Shown piece after piece: positions 11,499 to 25,100 of a stretch of DNA of 64,000 nucleotides; position 1 is the stretch's first letter; each line of letters opens with the position of its first letter. This stretch comes from Entonaema liquescens (lineage: Eukaryota; Ascomycota; Sordariomycetes; Xylariales; Xylariaceae). Made by a program: the position numbers and the translations under genes. The DNA lies in the NCBI GenBank assembly GCA_902805475.1, contig CADCSX010000009.1, positions 1,860,001-1,924,000 of the forward strand, given 5' to 3'. The notes below the pieces were generated by a model that was given only the letters and a program-made list of their open reading frames with translations, did no database searches and was not told where the DNA came from.

Positions 11499-12187
11499 TT
11501 GTCTGTTATGGACACTTAGTGCTATAACGATATATGAATCACGACGCAATGAATTAGGACTTCGGAAAACGCAAAGTCACGTATAGAAATATTTTATAAT
11601 TCACTTTCTCTGGACGGGTTGAATATTACAGTTATGGGAGCAAAACCATCTAGTTGCAGCGTCACATCCCTAAATGCGGCATTACAATAACGCTGGCTGT
11701 TAAGGTTAATAAATATCCTTTCTACATTGTCGAATGTTTGCTTAGAAACGCAAAACTACTCCTGTAACATATCAAGATGTGACTTGACGATGCTCGCTAG
11801 TAAGATCTAGAGAATATGAAGGATCTGGTATTGTGTCTGGGCAGGTACCACGAGTGGACTTTTATTATACGTTCACTACTAGCAACTTATTACTAGCTAC
11901 CTCTAGCCCCAGTCTCCCGGGGAAGGGAGTCACTGTATGAGAATTATTTTTATCGTGCCATGGCTATACATCCACCACCCCCTTCGTCCTCGTAATATTT
12001 CCTGGTCCCTGGAAAATATGACCTGAAGCCTGCATCGCACGTATTGTACCATACCTCGTATTCCACAGGTACACAATCAGTCACAAAGATCTGGGTACCA
12101 CCATAATTACGTCAATTGCTTTCATTCGTATCTGCCTTGGTGCCTATATATCTAAGACACCTACATCCGTCATCATATTACGTTCAC
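11499..12187. other. intergenic, no gene seen
   Basis: AT-rich spacer holding the promoter of the 11387 gene on the left and the 3' UTR of WBP1 on the right. No open frame of note. Confidence 0.45.
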
Positions 12188-13772
12188 TTACTGCCTCTTC
12201 TTGCTGTCCGAGGTAGTCGCAGGCTTGCTATACAGCCAGAGAGCGCAGAAACCCAACCATCCGGTAACGGTAGCGGCGATACCCGCGATCCAGGGCCAAG
12301 CACCGCTGATGACGTAGCTGCGGGGCCACTCGTCGTGGGCGAAGTGCCGGACGGAGACTGTGTTCTTCTCCTCGACATTGGTGTAGAAGGGGCGCTTGTA
12401 GTTAACCTTGAAGTTGAAAATTCCGTGCTGGTCCGGTAGCTTGAATGACACCGAGTACGTCGTACTATCCTCGGATGAGATGGTAGGATTCAGCTGGAGG
12501 CGGTGGAAGGGGGACAACATGCTGAATTCCAGCTGCAGCTCGTCGTTGTCCGTAACAGTGAAGGGAATATATTTGTCCCAAGAGTACTCGGAAAGGGAAA
12601 TAGAGTAAGTCTAGGCCATATTAGTAAGGGGCATGTCATGGTATAAAGCTTGGGAAAAGACATACCACGTCGTTCTTGATGCGATAGATCTTAGGGTTGC
12701 TGGCGTTGCTCTGGCCAACTTCGTTCAGGTGGTGCTCGATCCAGTTCACTCTCAAAACACCAATCTCCTTAAAGTCCAGCCCGCTAATCGCTTGGCGAAT
12801 TCGCGGTTAACAGTGCTGACTTCCTTCTTCTCGCCGATCTTCTTGACCTTAGCGTCGAACCACTTATTGCTCAACATCTCAGCGGAGCCGACAACTGTAA
12901 AGCGAGCCGAGTTGCGGGCTTGGAAGGTGCTCACAAGGGAGAGCTGGGTCCCGCTTGCGAAGAGCTCATCGACGACTTCGGCCTGTTCTTTCGGATGGTA
13001 GCTGTAAGATGTGGAGGGAGCGCGGAGGATCGGCGTGAGGAGGGCACCTGAGCCAAGGGCCTGGCCTGTACCGCTTGGGAAGGCGATAAGTCCGCCGTCT
13101 GCGGAGACTGGGCTGAAGAAATCCTTAATGTCTGGGCGAAGAACACCTGGGGTGGTAGCAAGAGCACGTCATGCTTCTCTGCGGCAGACAGAACGTCGTA
13201 GTTGAAGTGGTCGACTACGAGACCCTGTCGATCAGAGGGCAGGTGAATGTCTAATTCGAGAAGTAGAGAGACAATAGATGTTGGAGCTGGTTGAGAGGCT
13301 GAGAGGGCAAGGAGGATGTTGCCATTAGCGTTGATAAAATCGAGAAGTATTTTGGGTGTTAAGTTTGGGCCAAGTCCTATTCACTCTGTCAGTTGCGCTA
13401 TTCAAAAACCATCTGGCGTGGTTGCTATGCGACAAAATGTACCTTTTGACATAGTTGGAAGAAATACGACATGGTCATAAGACTTCTCGCCCAGGTGGAA
13501 TAAGCTTAGGCTTTCGCTCTTTGGAGTTTCGTAATTGATCTGAAATCCTCGACCTATGATTATTATATTATGTTAGTATTAAATTAAATAATAAAATGAG
13601 GCATTCGAATTGAACAGTAGCTTTACTTACCTTCTAAATCACCTAAGAACTTAGAGTAACCCTCCTTCTCGGCGACGTCCTCAAGAACGACCAGCAACCT
13701 ATTCCCGCTAGAGCTAATCGCATGGACGAAGGCCACAAAGAAGAGGACGACGAAGGATATTAACGACTTCAT
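12188..13772 (-). CDS. wbp1: Oligosaccharyltransferase subunit WBP1/OST48, with two frame breaks
   Basis: WBP1 is the ER-membrane subunit of oligosaccharyltransferase, which attaches the glycan to Asn in new secretory proteins. Exons 13772..13631, 13553..13443, 13376..12666 and 12610..12188 give about 462 residues, matching the family. Seen: signal peptide (LISFVVLFFVAFVHA), the conserved HDVLLLP and VVDHFNYD region, EFSMLSPFHRLQL, and a C-terminal membrane helix (WIAGIAATVTGWLGFCALWLY) followed by a lysine-rich cytosolic tail (SDSKKRQ). Two breaks interrupt the frame: one in a four-base C run (plus-strand GGGG 13149-13152), where VLRPD continues in another frame, and one in a TTT run (12771-12773) between GWT and EIGVLRVNW. 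Each acts like one missing base; adding both makes the spliced length divisible by three. The gene is essential in yeast, so assembly error is the likely cause. Confidence 0.88.
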
Positions 13773-14307
13773 CTTGGTGGTGTCTCTATGGGTCAATTGA
13801 CTTTAAGGAGAACAGGAGAGGAAGAAAAGGAGGGCGACAGCAGAAAAATAGCCGCGCATGGGATCCTAATATCCGTTAAATTTCTAGTTCTACGTGTTAG
13901 AAGTTTTGGATCGGACCAGCTGTCTCCAAAACTTCGTACTTGCTGCCGATTTTTTGGAGGTCTGGTATACGTAGCCCGTAGCCCTGTACCTGCCAAGCTT
14001 CTAAATGTACATGGGTCCTACGATTACGTCGCCCTATCAGTACCTTAACATTCAATAGGTTACCTAAGGTAGGTACCTAGCACCGGCAGAGCACACTCCG
14101 ATTTTCCGAGTACCAAAGTACCTAACCCAAGTACCTAACCTATGTACACTGGGTACATCATATACACGGAACGGGAATGACATAAACATTTCATTGTTGT
14201 GCTTGCTCAGATTCACGATTCACGCCGTTAGTCCTCATAATCACTACACAAGCAGTTTTCTCTTTTTAATTAGTATACCATGTAGAATTTCAGATACGCA
14301 TTTTGAA
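13773..14307. other. divergent promoter region with GGTACC palindromes
   Basis: Shared upstream DNA of WBP1 (minus) and the Zn2Cys6 gene (plus). Between 14055 and 14155 it holds several copies of the TAGGTACCTA/AGTACCTAACC type motif, among them AGGTACCTAG at 14071-14080. Confidence 0.45.
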
Positions 14308-16369
14308 ATGGAGGCGGGCCCCTCTCGTAAACGATTACGGCGAAGTACACGAAGCTGTTATCAATGTGCGCATAACTGCCTAATTTTTGAATTCTATCCC
14401 CTATTCCAAATTGACTTATTCTACTAGGTAGAAAACGCAAGGTCAAATGCCAGCTTACCGATGAGAAGGTTGATACTTGTGCTGAATGCATAAAGAGCGG
14501 TACTCAATGTACTATTCAACCACCTGAATCGGAGTTGAATAATGAAAGCCCCCCTATTTCTGTTAATACGGAAGGACAAGAAGCAAGATTAGAGCGCATC
14601 GAATCTCTTTTGAAAAGGCTAGTTGAGACTCAAGGACAGTCTCAGCCGGCAGAGGCTGCATTTGAGGGCGAGCCTACAGTTCCCACCTCTCTCTGGGACG
14701 ATTTTGTAAGTTTTATCTAGCAAATTTTAGTTGAGAGTTCCAAATCCTTAGACTATGTCAGTTGTTTCAATCAACGGTAGACGGCAATCTTACTCCCATT
14801 GACAATTATAGCGTTGCTTTTCATCAATCAGGAAATGTGCCGGATGAAAAGCAACAGCTTGTGGCCCTTCTGCCTTCTGTACAAGATGCAGTCATCATAA
14901 CCACAAACAGTACTGCTTCGCTATGGGGAGCGGAAATACCCCTTGGGACTGTCCTTAGACCAAACGATACCCTTCAACTCTTAGACATAACCGCCATTTC
15001 AAACGGCAGTGCCATACATATTGCTAAGATATTACTCTTATTCGCACTATACATGCAACAACTCCCGCCTCGTTTTGATATGCAATTCATAGGGCCTGAA
15101 AGCATCGAGAAGACGATTGAATTAATTGTAGACCGAGTCAAATTATTTGTTCTATCCCATGAAGAGGAAGCTTATTCATTAGACGGCATAGAGTGCCTGA
15201 CTCTGCTAAGCTTGATTTATCTCAACGATGGTGCGATTCGAAAAGCGTGGATGATCTTTAGAAGGGTTATCGACATTGCCAGATTAAAGGGGTTCCAAAA
15301 CAGTTTCTCACCTCTCTCTCGCAATTCATCCCGTAGCGATATAGCACTTCAACGACGCCTGTGGCTCTCGGCTGTCTGCGGTGATTGTTACTGTAGCCTT
15401 CTCCTTGGCCTTGAGCCTGGACTTGGTATTGCCCCTTTTGGTCCTGACGACGGGACCTGGGTAGATCCACTCGCAGATGAAGACGCTAACGTCCAACGCC
15501 GTATCTGCTTGATCATTTCACGCATTGCACAGAGGAATGCTATCGGCCTTGGGGAAGACCGTAATAACCTCGGCGAGATAGATGAGACATTGAATAAGTT
15601 ACAAGACTCGATACCTACTTCCTGGTGGAGAGCCCCGTCATTCCGTCAAGATCGATCTCTCGATTCAGCCAGGGAACCCAATCGCCTTATATATCAGCTG
15701 TGGTTTTATCAAGCACGAATATTTGCACACTTGCCCGTCGCGTTCGGTAAGGACAGGAAAAGCTCGTTGGATAGCCTCGAAAGCTGTATAGAAGCGTCCA
15801 GATTCACGATCCATCGGTACCTTGGACTGCAGCACGCTAAAGACCAACTATCCCGTTGTAGAACTGTTGAGCAATCGGCCTTTTATGCAGCAGTAGTTCT
15901 TCTCCTCGCTAAAGTCCAGCTCCAGTATCATGAAAAGCATATGACTGCTTCTAGATACGATTCAGACCGGGCTTTGATTGAGCAAGTCATCAACTCTTTC
16001 GAAGTCTCTTTCGAAGTTGGAAGTAGAGACCACGTAGCAAGACAGAGCTACGAGATTCTCTCCACCATGCTAGATATCGTTACTAGCTCAGAGAATACCA
16101 TATTTACAATGAGCAACATTGATCCGAATACCCCCTCTACTCTTAGAATACCCAATGATCATAACGCCGTTGGAGCTACTGAAAATACCTCTAGCGCGAC
16201 CAAGTCTGGGCTGGGAGATATCATTGCATCTTCGATTCAACCAGCGCTCGATGTAGAAAGTCCAGCCTCGCGCCTGGTTCACCTGTTACTAACAACAAAA
16301 CAACCGGCGTCTGACATACTGAAGTTTAGCAAGGAGTTATTGCACAAGGAGGTTACTCTTGGTGTTTGA
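14308..16369 (+). CDS. Zn2Cys6 (Gal4-type) transcription factor
   Basis: Three exons, 14308..14365, 14428..14705 and 14762..16369, give 647 residues. The N terminus has basic residues (SRKRLRRSTRS) and then a perfect binuclear zinc cluster: Cys at CYQC, six residues, Cys, nine residues, CAEC, six residues, Cys. The first intron (62 bases) splits the codon of the second cysteine, so no single frame shows the motif. A short coiled-coil linker follows (EARLERIESLLKRLVE), then a fungal regulator middle region with the typical IHIAKILLLFALYMQQLP and YSLDGIECLTLLSLIYLNDGAIRKAWMIFRRVIDIARLKGF helices. It is presumably nuclear and DNA-binding; targets are unknown. The neighbouring small oxidoreductase lies tail to tail 150 bases away and could be co-inherited with it. 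Confidence 0.85.
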
Positions 16370-16519
16370 ATAGATTCGACTATCCTGTAAAAATAAGATT
16401 CTATACAAGTTACGATACGATCTATTTTATATAGACAACGATTACTTTTTAGGTCCAAAAGTAGGAGATAAAACGCAAATGCAATAATTATAGGGATATT
16501 CTAGCCTCATTCATATCTA

Positions 16520-17335
16520 TCAAGGCTTGGTGCTGTTTTTAAGTTGTTCTAATAACTCTTTCCCTTTTCTCACGATACGCGTGTTTTCAATGACAGAGTC
16601 TTCCTCCTGGCCGTCAATAGCAAGGTATGTCATAAATGCAGCCAGCTCTTCAACTCGAACACACAAATTCTCGCCCAATACTGAAGCAATGATTCCAGGT
16701 ACCAGCAACCCCTTAGTCGCAACACCTCCCGGCCTAACGATAAAGGTCTTCCACGTGGCAGGGTGGTTATCTGCGTATGCGAGAGATCTGGTCTCAAGCC
16801 GGCCCTAAGAAGGTCAGATATGAGAAACATCTAATTGATCGGACCATACATACTTTCATCTTCCGTGCTTCTTCTAGGAAGCACAACTTCTCCTCTTGGT
16901 TCTGACGGACGAATTTGCCGCTTAGATGGACATATTTAAAGGGGGTCCTATTGGGCTTTGATTCGAGCATTCGTCCCATGCTTTCTATGAAGGTTAGGGG
17001 GTACTCTAGGTCGGCGAGGATGTTCCCTGTATTTGTTCCCATGTTCCTATAGGCGCACTGGTGGTAAATAACTCGTATGTATTTAAAGGGTTTCGCTGTT
17101 AATATCACACTTACCAAACCATGCCGACAGCGTCCGAGTGGGCGTGTAATACCTCTTTTGGCCATTTTGAGAAATCCTTAATTATGACGGATTCAAGCTT
17201 TGGATGACTAGATACATCTGTAGGTAAGTCGCGGCGTACAAACGCAACCACATTCGAAATGTCTGGGTGAGCGAGGCAGTGAAGGAGAACTTCACCTCCA
17301 ATGGATCCGCTAGCGCCGACGATGAGGATCTTCAT
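16520..17335 (-). CDS. NAD(P)-binding atypical short-chain reductase-like protein
   Basis: Exons 17335..17115, 17046..16854 and 16804..16520 give 232 residues. The start MKILIVGASGSIGGEVL is a Rossmann beta-strand and dinucleotide-binding loop (GxSGxxG, residues 7-13), and later parts fit an NmrA/epimerase-like fold: NVVAFVRRDLP, VHLSGKFVRQNQ, then TFIVRPGGVATKG. Introns are 68 and 49 bases with good GTAAGT and GTATGT donors. Proteins of this type in fungi are mostly uncharacterised oxidoreductases or redox sensors; no substrate can be assigned. The catalytic YxxxK motif of classical short-chain dehydrogenases is not evident. Confidence 0.72.
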
Positions 17336-18129
17336 AGTAGTTAGTGTACAAGGGTTGGTAACGTAGGATTACTATAAATTGGTAGATAAGAAAAATCATC
17401 TGGGTAGTATAATTTCAAGATTTCCGAATTCGTCTGGTCAAGATACCTACCCTATATATGGTTCTAGCTCTCGTCCGAGTCGGCCGAGAAGGATGAGACT
17501 ATCGTCATTTACCAACGCTGAAGTTGGCTGGCTTTGGAATGAATCAGAGCATAACGAAATAGCATTATATCGCAAGAAACTATTTTTAATCTCTTCAAAG
17601 TTCATTTTCGACGATGGCTGGTAGGTTGACACAATATCAAGTTGGTCCATTGGTATGCTGTATACATCGCTGAGCCATGGGAAATTTGTAGAACGGCAAC
17701 TGAGTTGGAAGCGATAATATATAAATATATTTATTTTCTAAATGCATTATATGCCAATAGTACATCTCATATAAATCCTGTTAAATATTTATGAATGTCA
17801 CTCTCACCAACGCGTTCGTCATTAATTGTTAGACGTATGTAAGTGAAGTACCTTATACATGTAACTCGAAAAGTACATCGGTACCTCTATCCCGCACAGA
17901 CCACCCATGTCATCCCGCAAGTCCAATCGCATCGGAGCTTCTTCACAACCTCAGCTTTACCTTCAAAACTCGCAATCGCCGGCCACCTCTCTGATAATAT
18001 CCTCGTCACCCTTTGCTAGAGGTCAATTAAGTACACCACCACTAAACTTACATCTCCTTCAGCCCTCACCCCAGCTAATAATAATAATTCCTTCCGCGAA
18101 CCAGACCCGAAAACAAAACGATCCGAACC
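17336..18129. other. intergenic, no convincing gene
   Basis: Short opposing frames at 17379-17624 (plus) and 17447-17650 (minus) overlap each other and have no recognisable family. The right part, from 17900, is pyrimidine- and AC-rich and is the likely leader of the complex I subunit gene. Confidence 0.4.
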
Positions 18130-18519
18130 ATGTCGGCTCCCACACCCGCCTTCTTCGCCGGTCCCCTCCGGTACTGTCGCTGGGCCGCCCGCGAGCGCCC
18201 CGCGTACTTCTGGTCCGTCGTCATCGGCGCCGCGGGGCCCCTCATGCTCGCTACCGTTCCGCCCGCCATGAAGCGCTTCGGCTACGAGCGCGCTGCGCCT
18301 ATCCCCCTGACGTATCCCGGTATGTTGCTACTACTACTACACTGCCACTTGAATACCCCATAATCAAGAACGTAAAGAATGGATATGGATATGGATATAG
18401 GAAAGAGAGAGGGAGACATGCAGAGATAGGGGAACAGAGAATACAAGGCACATGGCTAACATACCCCTCTTACAGTTCCTACCGGTCCGCGGAAAACGTT
18501 AACGGGCTACGATGACTGA
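18130..18519 (+). CDS. NADH:ubiquinone oxidoreductase 9.5-kDa subunit (complex I)
   Basis: Exon 1 18130..18319 and exon 2 18476..18519 give 77 residues. The sequence has the features of the fungal NI9M-type accessory subunit: RYCRWAARERPAYFWSVVIGA, then a single membrane helix region with AAGPLML, the PPAMKRFG loop, PIPLTYP, and after splicing the short conserved tail PVPTGPRKTLTGYDD. It sits in the inner mitochondrial membrane as part of respiratory complex I (family knowledge). The intron is long for this genome (156 bases, donor GTATGT, acceptor TTACAG) and contains three copies of GGATAT. Without the second exon the frame ends in an unrelated leucine run. Confidence 0.85.
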
Positions 18520-19120
18520 GCGCCCCTAGACGCCCAAGACCTTCAGAATATAGGAATAGGGAATAGGCATAGGGGTAGTATCGTGGGTTAGAAGTCGAAT
18601 CTACATGTATATATTAAGACCAAAACCACAATCTAAGCACCCTACGTCATCAGGGCTTGCAAGGATTGAAGCGTGAGAACGGAATGCCCTCAAAAGGGAC
18701 GTATTAAATGTACCTATCACATCAAGACGAAACATTCCATAATGCCTCACTAGAACAAACAAATCAACCGATCGAGTCAAAAATAGCTCTCATCTAAGTC
18801 TCAATTCATTTTCCGCACGATCAGCGCCGCGCCGCGTACCTATTCGTCTATTCATTTCACTCATCGGGCGTGACATAGGTGTCTAGCCCAGCTGACCTAC
18901 ACAGGCAATCATTCATCCATCTATCCAGAAGTCCGGACCTAGGTTAGATACCTAACAGAAATTGGCAGAGAAGACCTCTCCTGCCGCACGTGCGCCGTAC
19001 CCATCAAAGCGTGTTATGAAAGAAATGCTAAAGTCTCAAGCAAACGCCTGTCTATGCACCAATGCTTTGCGACCGCATCTTCCACCGGACCGCGGATGGC
19101 CGCCTTCTTTGGGTTAGACT
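18520..19120. other. intergenic between convergent genes
   Basis: Spacer that must carry the 3' ends of the complex I subunit gene and the BEACH gene. No open frame or repeat of note. Confidence 0.45.
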
Positions 19121-22100
19121 CTATCTTTCCCGTTGGATTAGGTTCCATTCGTACTAGATCATTCATGTTAGCTCTAATTGCGCCCTCAATGTGCCTGTGG
19201 TGGTAGGTATATATATCAACTTACAACTCGTCCGTCATCGTCTCCGGTGTACACCAGCTGCGGCATCGGGGTGATGCATGTGATCGCCGCCTCCGTATTT
19301 GTTCCTGTCTCACTGCGCGTATCGATGTGGTCTAGTCGTCTGACCAACTCCAACGCCCACTTGCCGCCCTTGATGATCCGTTTCCAGATATTTACTCTGC
19401 CTCTCCTGTGTCCCGTGAAGATGAGGTAATTCTCCAGCCACTCGTTCCCTGATCCTTCGTAGAAAGAACAAGAATATACGTAGTCGTCCAGCTCGGAACA
19501 TACGTTCTGGTCGAGTATTAGGTCGCCGTTGATCGAGTATAATGTAACATTCGGACCCGAACATAGCATGATCTCTCCAGATACATCATTGATACGAGCA
19601 CACTCAACAGCTCGAGTACTCGGCAGTTTTCGCACAAACTCAAGACGGTTCATATCCCAGAGGAATGCATGCCCATCTCCCGAAACCGTGACCAGGGTGC
19701 TAAAAGCCTGGGACACGGCAATCGTCGTAACTGGAGTCTTGTGCCCGAATAACGAAGAACGATGCATAAGCTCTACAGGCTTACCTGACGTTGTCTGTAT
19801 ATTAAACACAGATACGACGCAGTCCTCGCCGGCGGTGATCAAGGTCCTTGAATCAGCGACGACGATGCAAGATATTTGGCCTGTGTGCAGGTTTTCGCTA
19901 ACACCCGCGCTCTTCCGGTTCTCAGTGTGGTAGAAACGCACACTATTATCCGCGAATCCCCACTCCAAGTATTTATCAAAGAAAGGTGGAAGATTGAGGC
20001 GGAAAGGGGATGAGCATAGGAGCCGGTCTAGTTTAGGCGAATACGTTAGGGAGGCCACCCGCTCGCGGCTTTCAAGAAGGGGGTGAGGTATCCTGGCAAG
20101 AGAATGGCTAGCAGTATCCAGTCTCTTCACTGGGTAGGAGACGTTTTCTCGTGGCGGATGAGGCTTGGTGAAGACTTGATGTGGAGTTTGCCCGAAATTG
20201 TGGATGATACTTGTTGTAGCATGTCGTTCGTTAGAGTCCGTTATGTTATCAAGATCTTTTGCGCCATAGTACGAAAGATAATGGAATACGTTTAAATTCT
20301 CAACAGCCGCTTCGCCACGTTGCTTGTGACCAAATATCAGATCTATCCACTTATGGAGGTGTTGGCTCACATAAGGGCTCTCTAATGCCTCGCGGTGTTT
20401 CGCAATGAATATTTTCGGGTCGCCTTTAGCCCATGGAGGTAACTCAACGTGGTTTACTCGGCCCCCCGAACCTTGGCGATCGCCGAAGTTATATCCGTTC
20501 ACGTTCGTTAAAAAGTCTGGGAGGTAGAAGAACTCTGGTATTAGCTCCCGAACATCAGATCCGTTGTCTTGTGATGCAGACTTCCAGGATCCTTCGATGG
20601 AGAAGAAAAGTCGATCCGCATGGTCGAAAGAGCCACCCTGCAAAAGGATGAAGGACTGCACAAAAGGAGGCAATCGGATCAAGTACGACGCGACGATCAT
20701 AGCAGATGAGTAGTGCGTGCCGTAATGGAAAGGCGTTTCTCCAATCTCAGCGAGACTAGTATATCTAGTCTGGTAGTCAAGTTGCCGTCGTGCGGTCTGC
20801 GCGCCCATAGGCTTCGACAAATCTCGGAAAGTGGCGGGATTGTTCAAGTCTAACTCTTCGCTTGTGTAGTCTGCCAGGACCCAGGGAAACACCGGATATT
20901 GGGTTAGGTCGTTAAACGTACGGCCTGCCATTGTGTTGATGAGCATCAGATAGTGGAAATTGGATATTTCACCACGTTGCCATCGCCGCATGAGAGGGTT
21001 CCAGGGGGAAGAGTTAAAAATGCTGCCGAATTTTGATCCAAACGACTGAGGAGATTCCTCGAAGACTTTAAGCGACTCCAGACGCCAGGCATCCTCCGGA
21101 TTAGGCAATGAGTTAGCTCCCGCGGTATGCGGAGTCTTGTTAGCGAGCTTAGAGAATATGTCATCTCTCATCGCCGGATTCCTCGCAGTCAAGAGATAAC
21201 TGCGACCGTCGGTAAAGAAGACTTCAATAGCCACATCTCGGAACAAGAACCGACGCTTCGATATACTTATAACATCGTGCCACTTCCAACTGCGGGAATC
21301 TTGAGAGGCACGACTTACGCTTTGACGGTTCTCGCTAGACTTCGCACCAGTTATAATCTGAGAGAAAGGGTCGCGCTCTTCGGCGGGCGCTTCCCAAACG
21401 TTTACTATCTCTCCATCCGCACACTGGAAGAAACTGTCCATCAAGTAAAGGGCGTTCTTTCCTACCAGAAGGATACCCTCGAATGCTTCAAGACCAATGA
21501 CGCGAGAAACATTATAAACTTGTTGGACAGCATCCCCTTGTTGCAGGCGTCTCATCACTCTCCTATTCTTGTCTTCAAATCCATCATCAGGATCATTCGG
21601 GTCATCAACCATCTCAAAGTCATCCTCGGGGATACCTGTCTGCCCAGGTTTGGTTTCTGCCTGTCCATCTGCTGGGGTATCATTAGAGTCATCTTCGGCA
21701 ACCTCATCTTGACCGCTTATCTGCCCTTGAGATATGGATGGGGGTGCAGATTTTATTGGTGGAGGCGCCGTAGGAGGATGATCAACCGGCTCTCCCTTAG
21801 AGGTGGTAGCTGATGGCTGATCTACTGTTTTACGTTTGGGTTGGTACTGATCGTGGTCGGTAGAAAGGTCTGGTAGAAGCCGGAGGCGCATACGATTCCG
21901 GCCTTCTGTCCTATCTAGTTTCCACTTAGTAGGCTTAGGATCGTACAATACAGCCCCTGGGCGGTTGAGGTCCTTTTGCATATGGGAAAATGAGGATGAA
22001 TAGAAAACGACATCGTCTTGTTGATCTTGCGTAAGACGCTGGTGCTTGAAATGTTCAGACGCGTAAATAGACTTCATCCAGGCGGAATTGGCCATGTCAT

Positions 22101-25100
22101 GGCGCAGTAGGATATTGTCGCGCTCGATCATCTCCGAATGCCATCGTTTCAGAGTTTCTTTCCGCTTTGCTAATCGCGATTTAGCGGTCTCTGTCGTACG
22201 CTGATTCTCCAAACTAACGAATTCTTCCCAGGTACGTGAAAGACCTCCCATAAATAACGCATCGAGCGAAGGTCGATGCTCATCAACCCAGTCGATAAAT
22301 GTGTCCGTGTCAAGTTCAGTAAGCTTCTGGAAATCTGTTACAATCTGGGATTGGTCCGAGACTGATGTCATGGTTAATCGAAATAGCGATGAACATTCGC
22401 TTGGCTTCTGCACGAGCATGATGCGCCAGATATTGACGGCAGCAAGCCGTACGGCTCGCCTCGTATCTACTAATTTCGTATAGAGTTGGTACCAGAAGAG
22501 CTTCATATAATCCTCATCAGGCGATAAAGACTCTAATACAACCATCTGCCAGTAAAGGATCTTCTCCATCGAAAAATTCGCCTCCATCTCGGTGTTTTGT
22601 GGGTCGTCCATTTCTGAAAGTCTAAGCAAGATCAGCTTGAGAAACGAGCCTCGAATAGTCGTCACTGCTTGGCTACAAAGCCTCACAGTTTTCATTTTCG
22701 CGACATCTGGCTTCTGGAGATATTCCAGTAAAAGTCCCGCAAAGTTCAACATCGATTCGGTACCGTTCATGAACCATCCTTCGAATATTGCTTCAACCAT
22801 ATGAAGACTAAACCTGGCCATATTAGTGAGCACTTTCGGCTCACTAAGAACCTTCCAATCAAGCTTGATTGCTGTTGATATATGAACGATGGTGCTCTTC
22901 AATACATAGGACTCGAAGTAGGCTTGATGTTCTTGGAATCCAGGAGGTACCTTGAGAAATAAGCCGAAGCCTGGGAATTCTTTTCGTACTAGTAGCTGGT
23001 CTACGAAAACGTTGATAACAAGCTCGAGAAGCCCTTCGACTAACCCATGGCCGATATTTTGATCGGCAATTTTCTTCTTTGGTGACATGACATGGACGAG
23101 GCGGGTTGGACTAGATTGGCTAGATTTCTGAGATGTGAGAAGTATGAAAGATGAGGCCTTCCGTAATTGAGTTCCTCGGTGAGTATGTGTAATTTTGGTA
23201 GCTGGTAGCGACGTATCAGTCGCGCTCGACGTTCTAATCACTGGAGCAGCAGTTGAGGTTCCACCGATGGGGCGAATGATAACATCGCCGCCCTCAAAAG
23301 TGAGTGTTGAGTCCCTGGAATTGAGTTCTGTTTCAGGACTGACTGGATCCGTGCTCACAATAGCAGGGTAGAGACCGGACAGGAGCAACCTCACGTAGTC
23401 CGAGGATAATGCAAAATCTCGGAAATCTGCCGATCGTGTATGTAGATCTGACATGAACCGAATGACCGTTTGGAGTACAGCAGCGTTTCCGGCGTTGCGC
23501 TGAGCCCGTGGCTCGATTGTTTCTTGAAGGACATTTAGTTTAGTTCTACAGAAGTAGGAAGACACTTACCCCGTGATTCGAGCTCTTTTTGAAGGGACAT
23601 TGATCGAGCTCGTAGTCTTGTGCCGATATTCTCATGTTTGGTTGTGGCTTGGTTTAAATCAGGTGGAGGCGAAGCTGGATCATCCTGAGCTTTGAGAATA
23701 TCTTTCAGTGCATGCTGAATCATGGCCGTGATAATCGTCAGCGCATCTGGGTTGGCTATTTTACATTTTCCAAAAGTTTCTAATAAGCTGAAAAAGTCGA
23801 AATTCTTCTCGAAGTCGATTTCTGCGACATCGTATCCGAAGAGAATGCTGAAGCAGATAGGCCAAAGAGTTGCAATATCCCACCACCTTTTGAGACGATG
23901 GGCCATGATACAAAAGCCGCCAGTCTTCCCCGAGAACTTGTTGATATAGGCCGTCCCATGGGTGACTAAAAGCCTAGCGAGTATCTTGCAGCCGTACGTT
24001 ACGATTTCCGGGTCGTTTTCTGTGAGAAGATACAAAAGCCACTGGGCCATCATCAGCTTGGAATCCTTTCGTAATGGCCACGCGTCAAGTACCTTATTTG
24101 TCACAGTCTTAGCAAATTTACGAATTATTGCTAAGTTCCCCTTTTCGCATAGTAGCTGGCTATACATATCCAGGAGGCGTATGCCGACCTCCCTCTTCGT
24201 AAGTAACCGCACGTCATTCCCACTCGATCCGTTTGCATGGACTAGAGGTCGCAATGGGATATTATGGGACGGTCGCCGGTTTGTTGCTTTTGGAGTACGT
24301 GGGAGGGACCTCGATGTTGGGTGGAAGGCATAAGTAATAAATAGGGCGAGTGATTGATGGACCTCAGTGTTATAGTTGCATTTGACTATATTTTTAATAG
24401 CGCTTATGAAATGGGGGAGTACAGCCTCTAGCAGAGGTTCCGACTTGACGGCATCGAGGAGCCTCTTCACAATTCCTAAAGCACGATATCGTTAGTGTAA
24501 ATTGGGGCGCTTACTTAGATCCCTTAGTGACTCACGCATTCGAAGGAGCCTGCGGTTATTGTATTGATGATGTTTGCTCATCACGGCAAAAGTAACGAAC
24601 TGTTTGTAATACAGCTCTTGAACGAGAGCTCCGCATTTTCTCCAGCCATCAAAATCGACTAGGAGAATGCGATATGCTAAGGGGTTTATGATCACCGACT
24701 CAAGAGGATCTCGATGTTTATAACCGACGAACTCCAGCACAAGGCTGAGGATCTGGACGCATAATTTGTCCTTTTCGATATTCGAAATCGCAAGCTTCTC
24801 AGTTAGTGCCTCGCTTCCGGGTCCGCCAAAACCAAGCTTAGCTTTTAATAAAATTCCTAAGATTGCGTATCCTCCATCCTTCTCCATAGCTTCGCTATTT
24901 CGCCAGCTCGAATTGATACATAGGAATACCATCTCGACAGCGCGTACTAGCGTTTCGGACGAGGAAGCCCGCTCGATCAACTTCAATGCAAGTGGCGTGA
25001 AGCCCGCGAGTTGCCAGAGAGCATCATCAAAGAACTGAGGAGTTGCAACGATAGGATTCCCAGTCAATACCGCCACACCGTTCGAACGAAGAAGTGCATC

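Noticed and set aside
12771..13152. WBP1 as a pseudogene
   Set aside because: The protein is otherwise fully conserved with intact introns, the subunit is essential in yeast, and both breaks are run-length changes like those in other genes here.
17379..17650. Opposing short frames of 81 and 67 codons
   Set aside because: They overlap each other, have no recognisable domain and cannot be extended by a clear intron.
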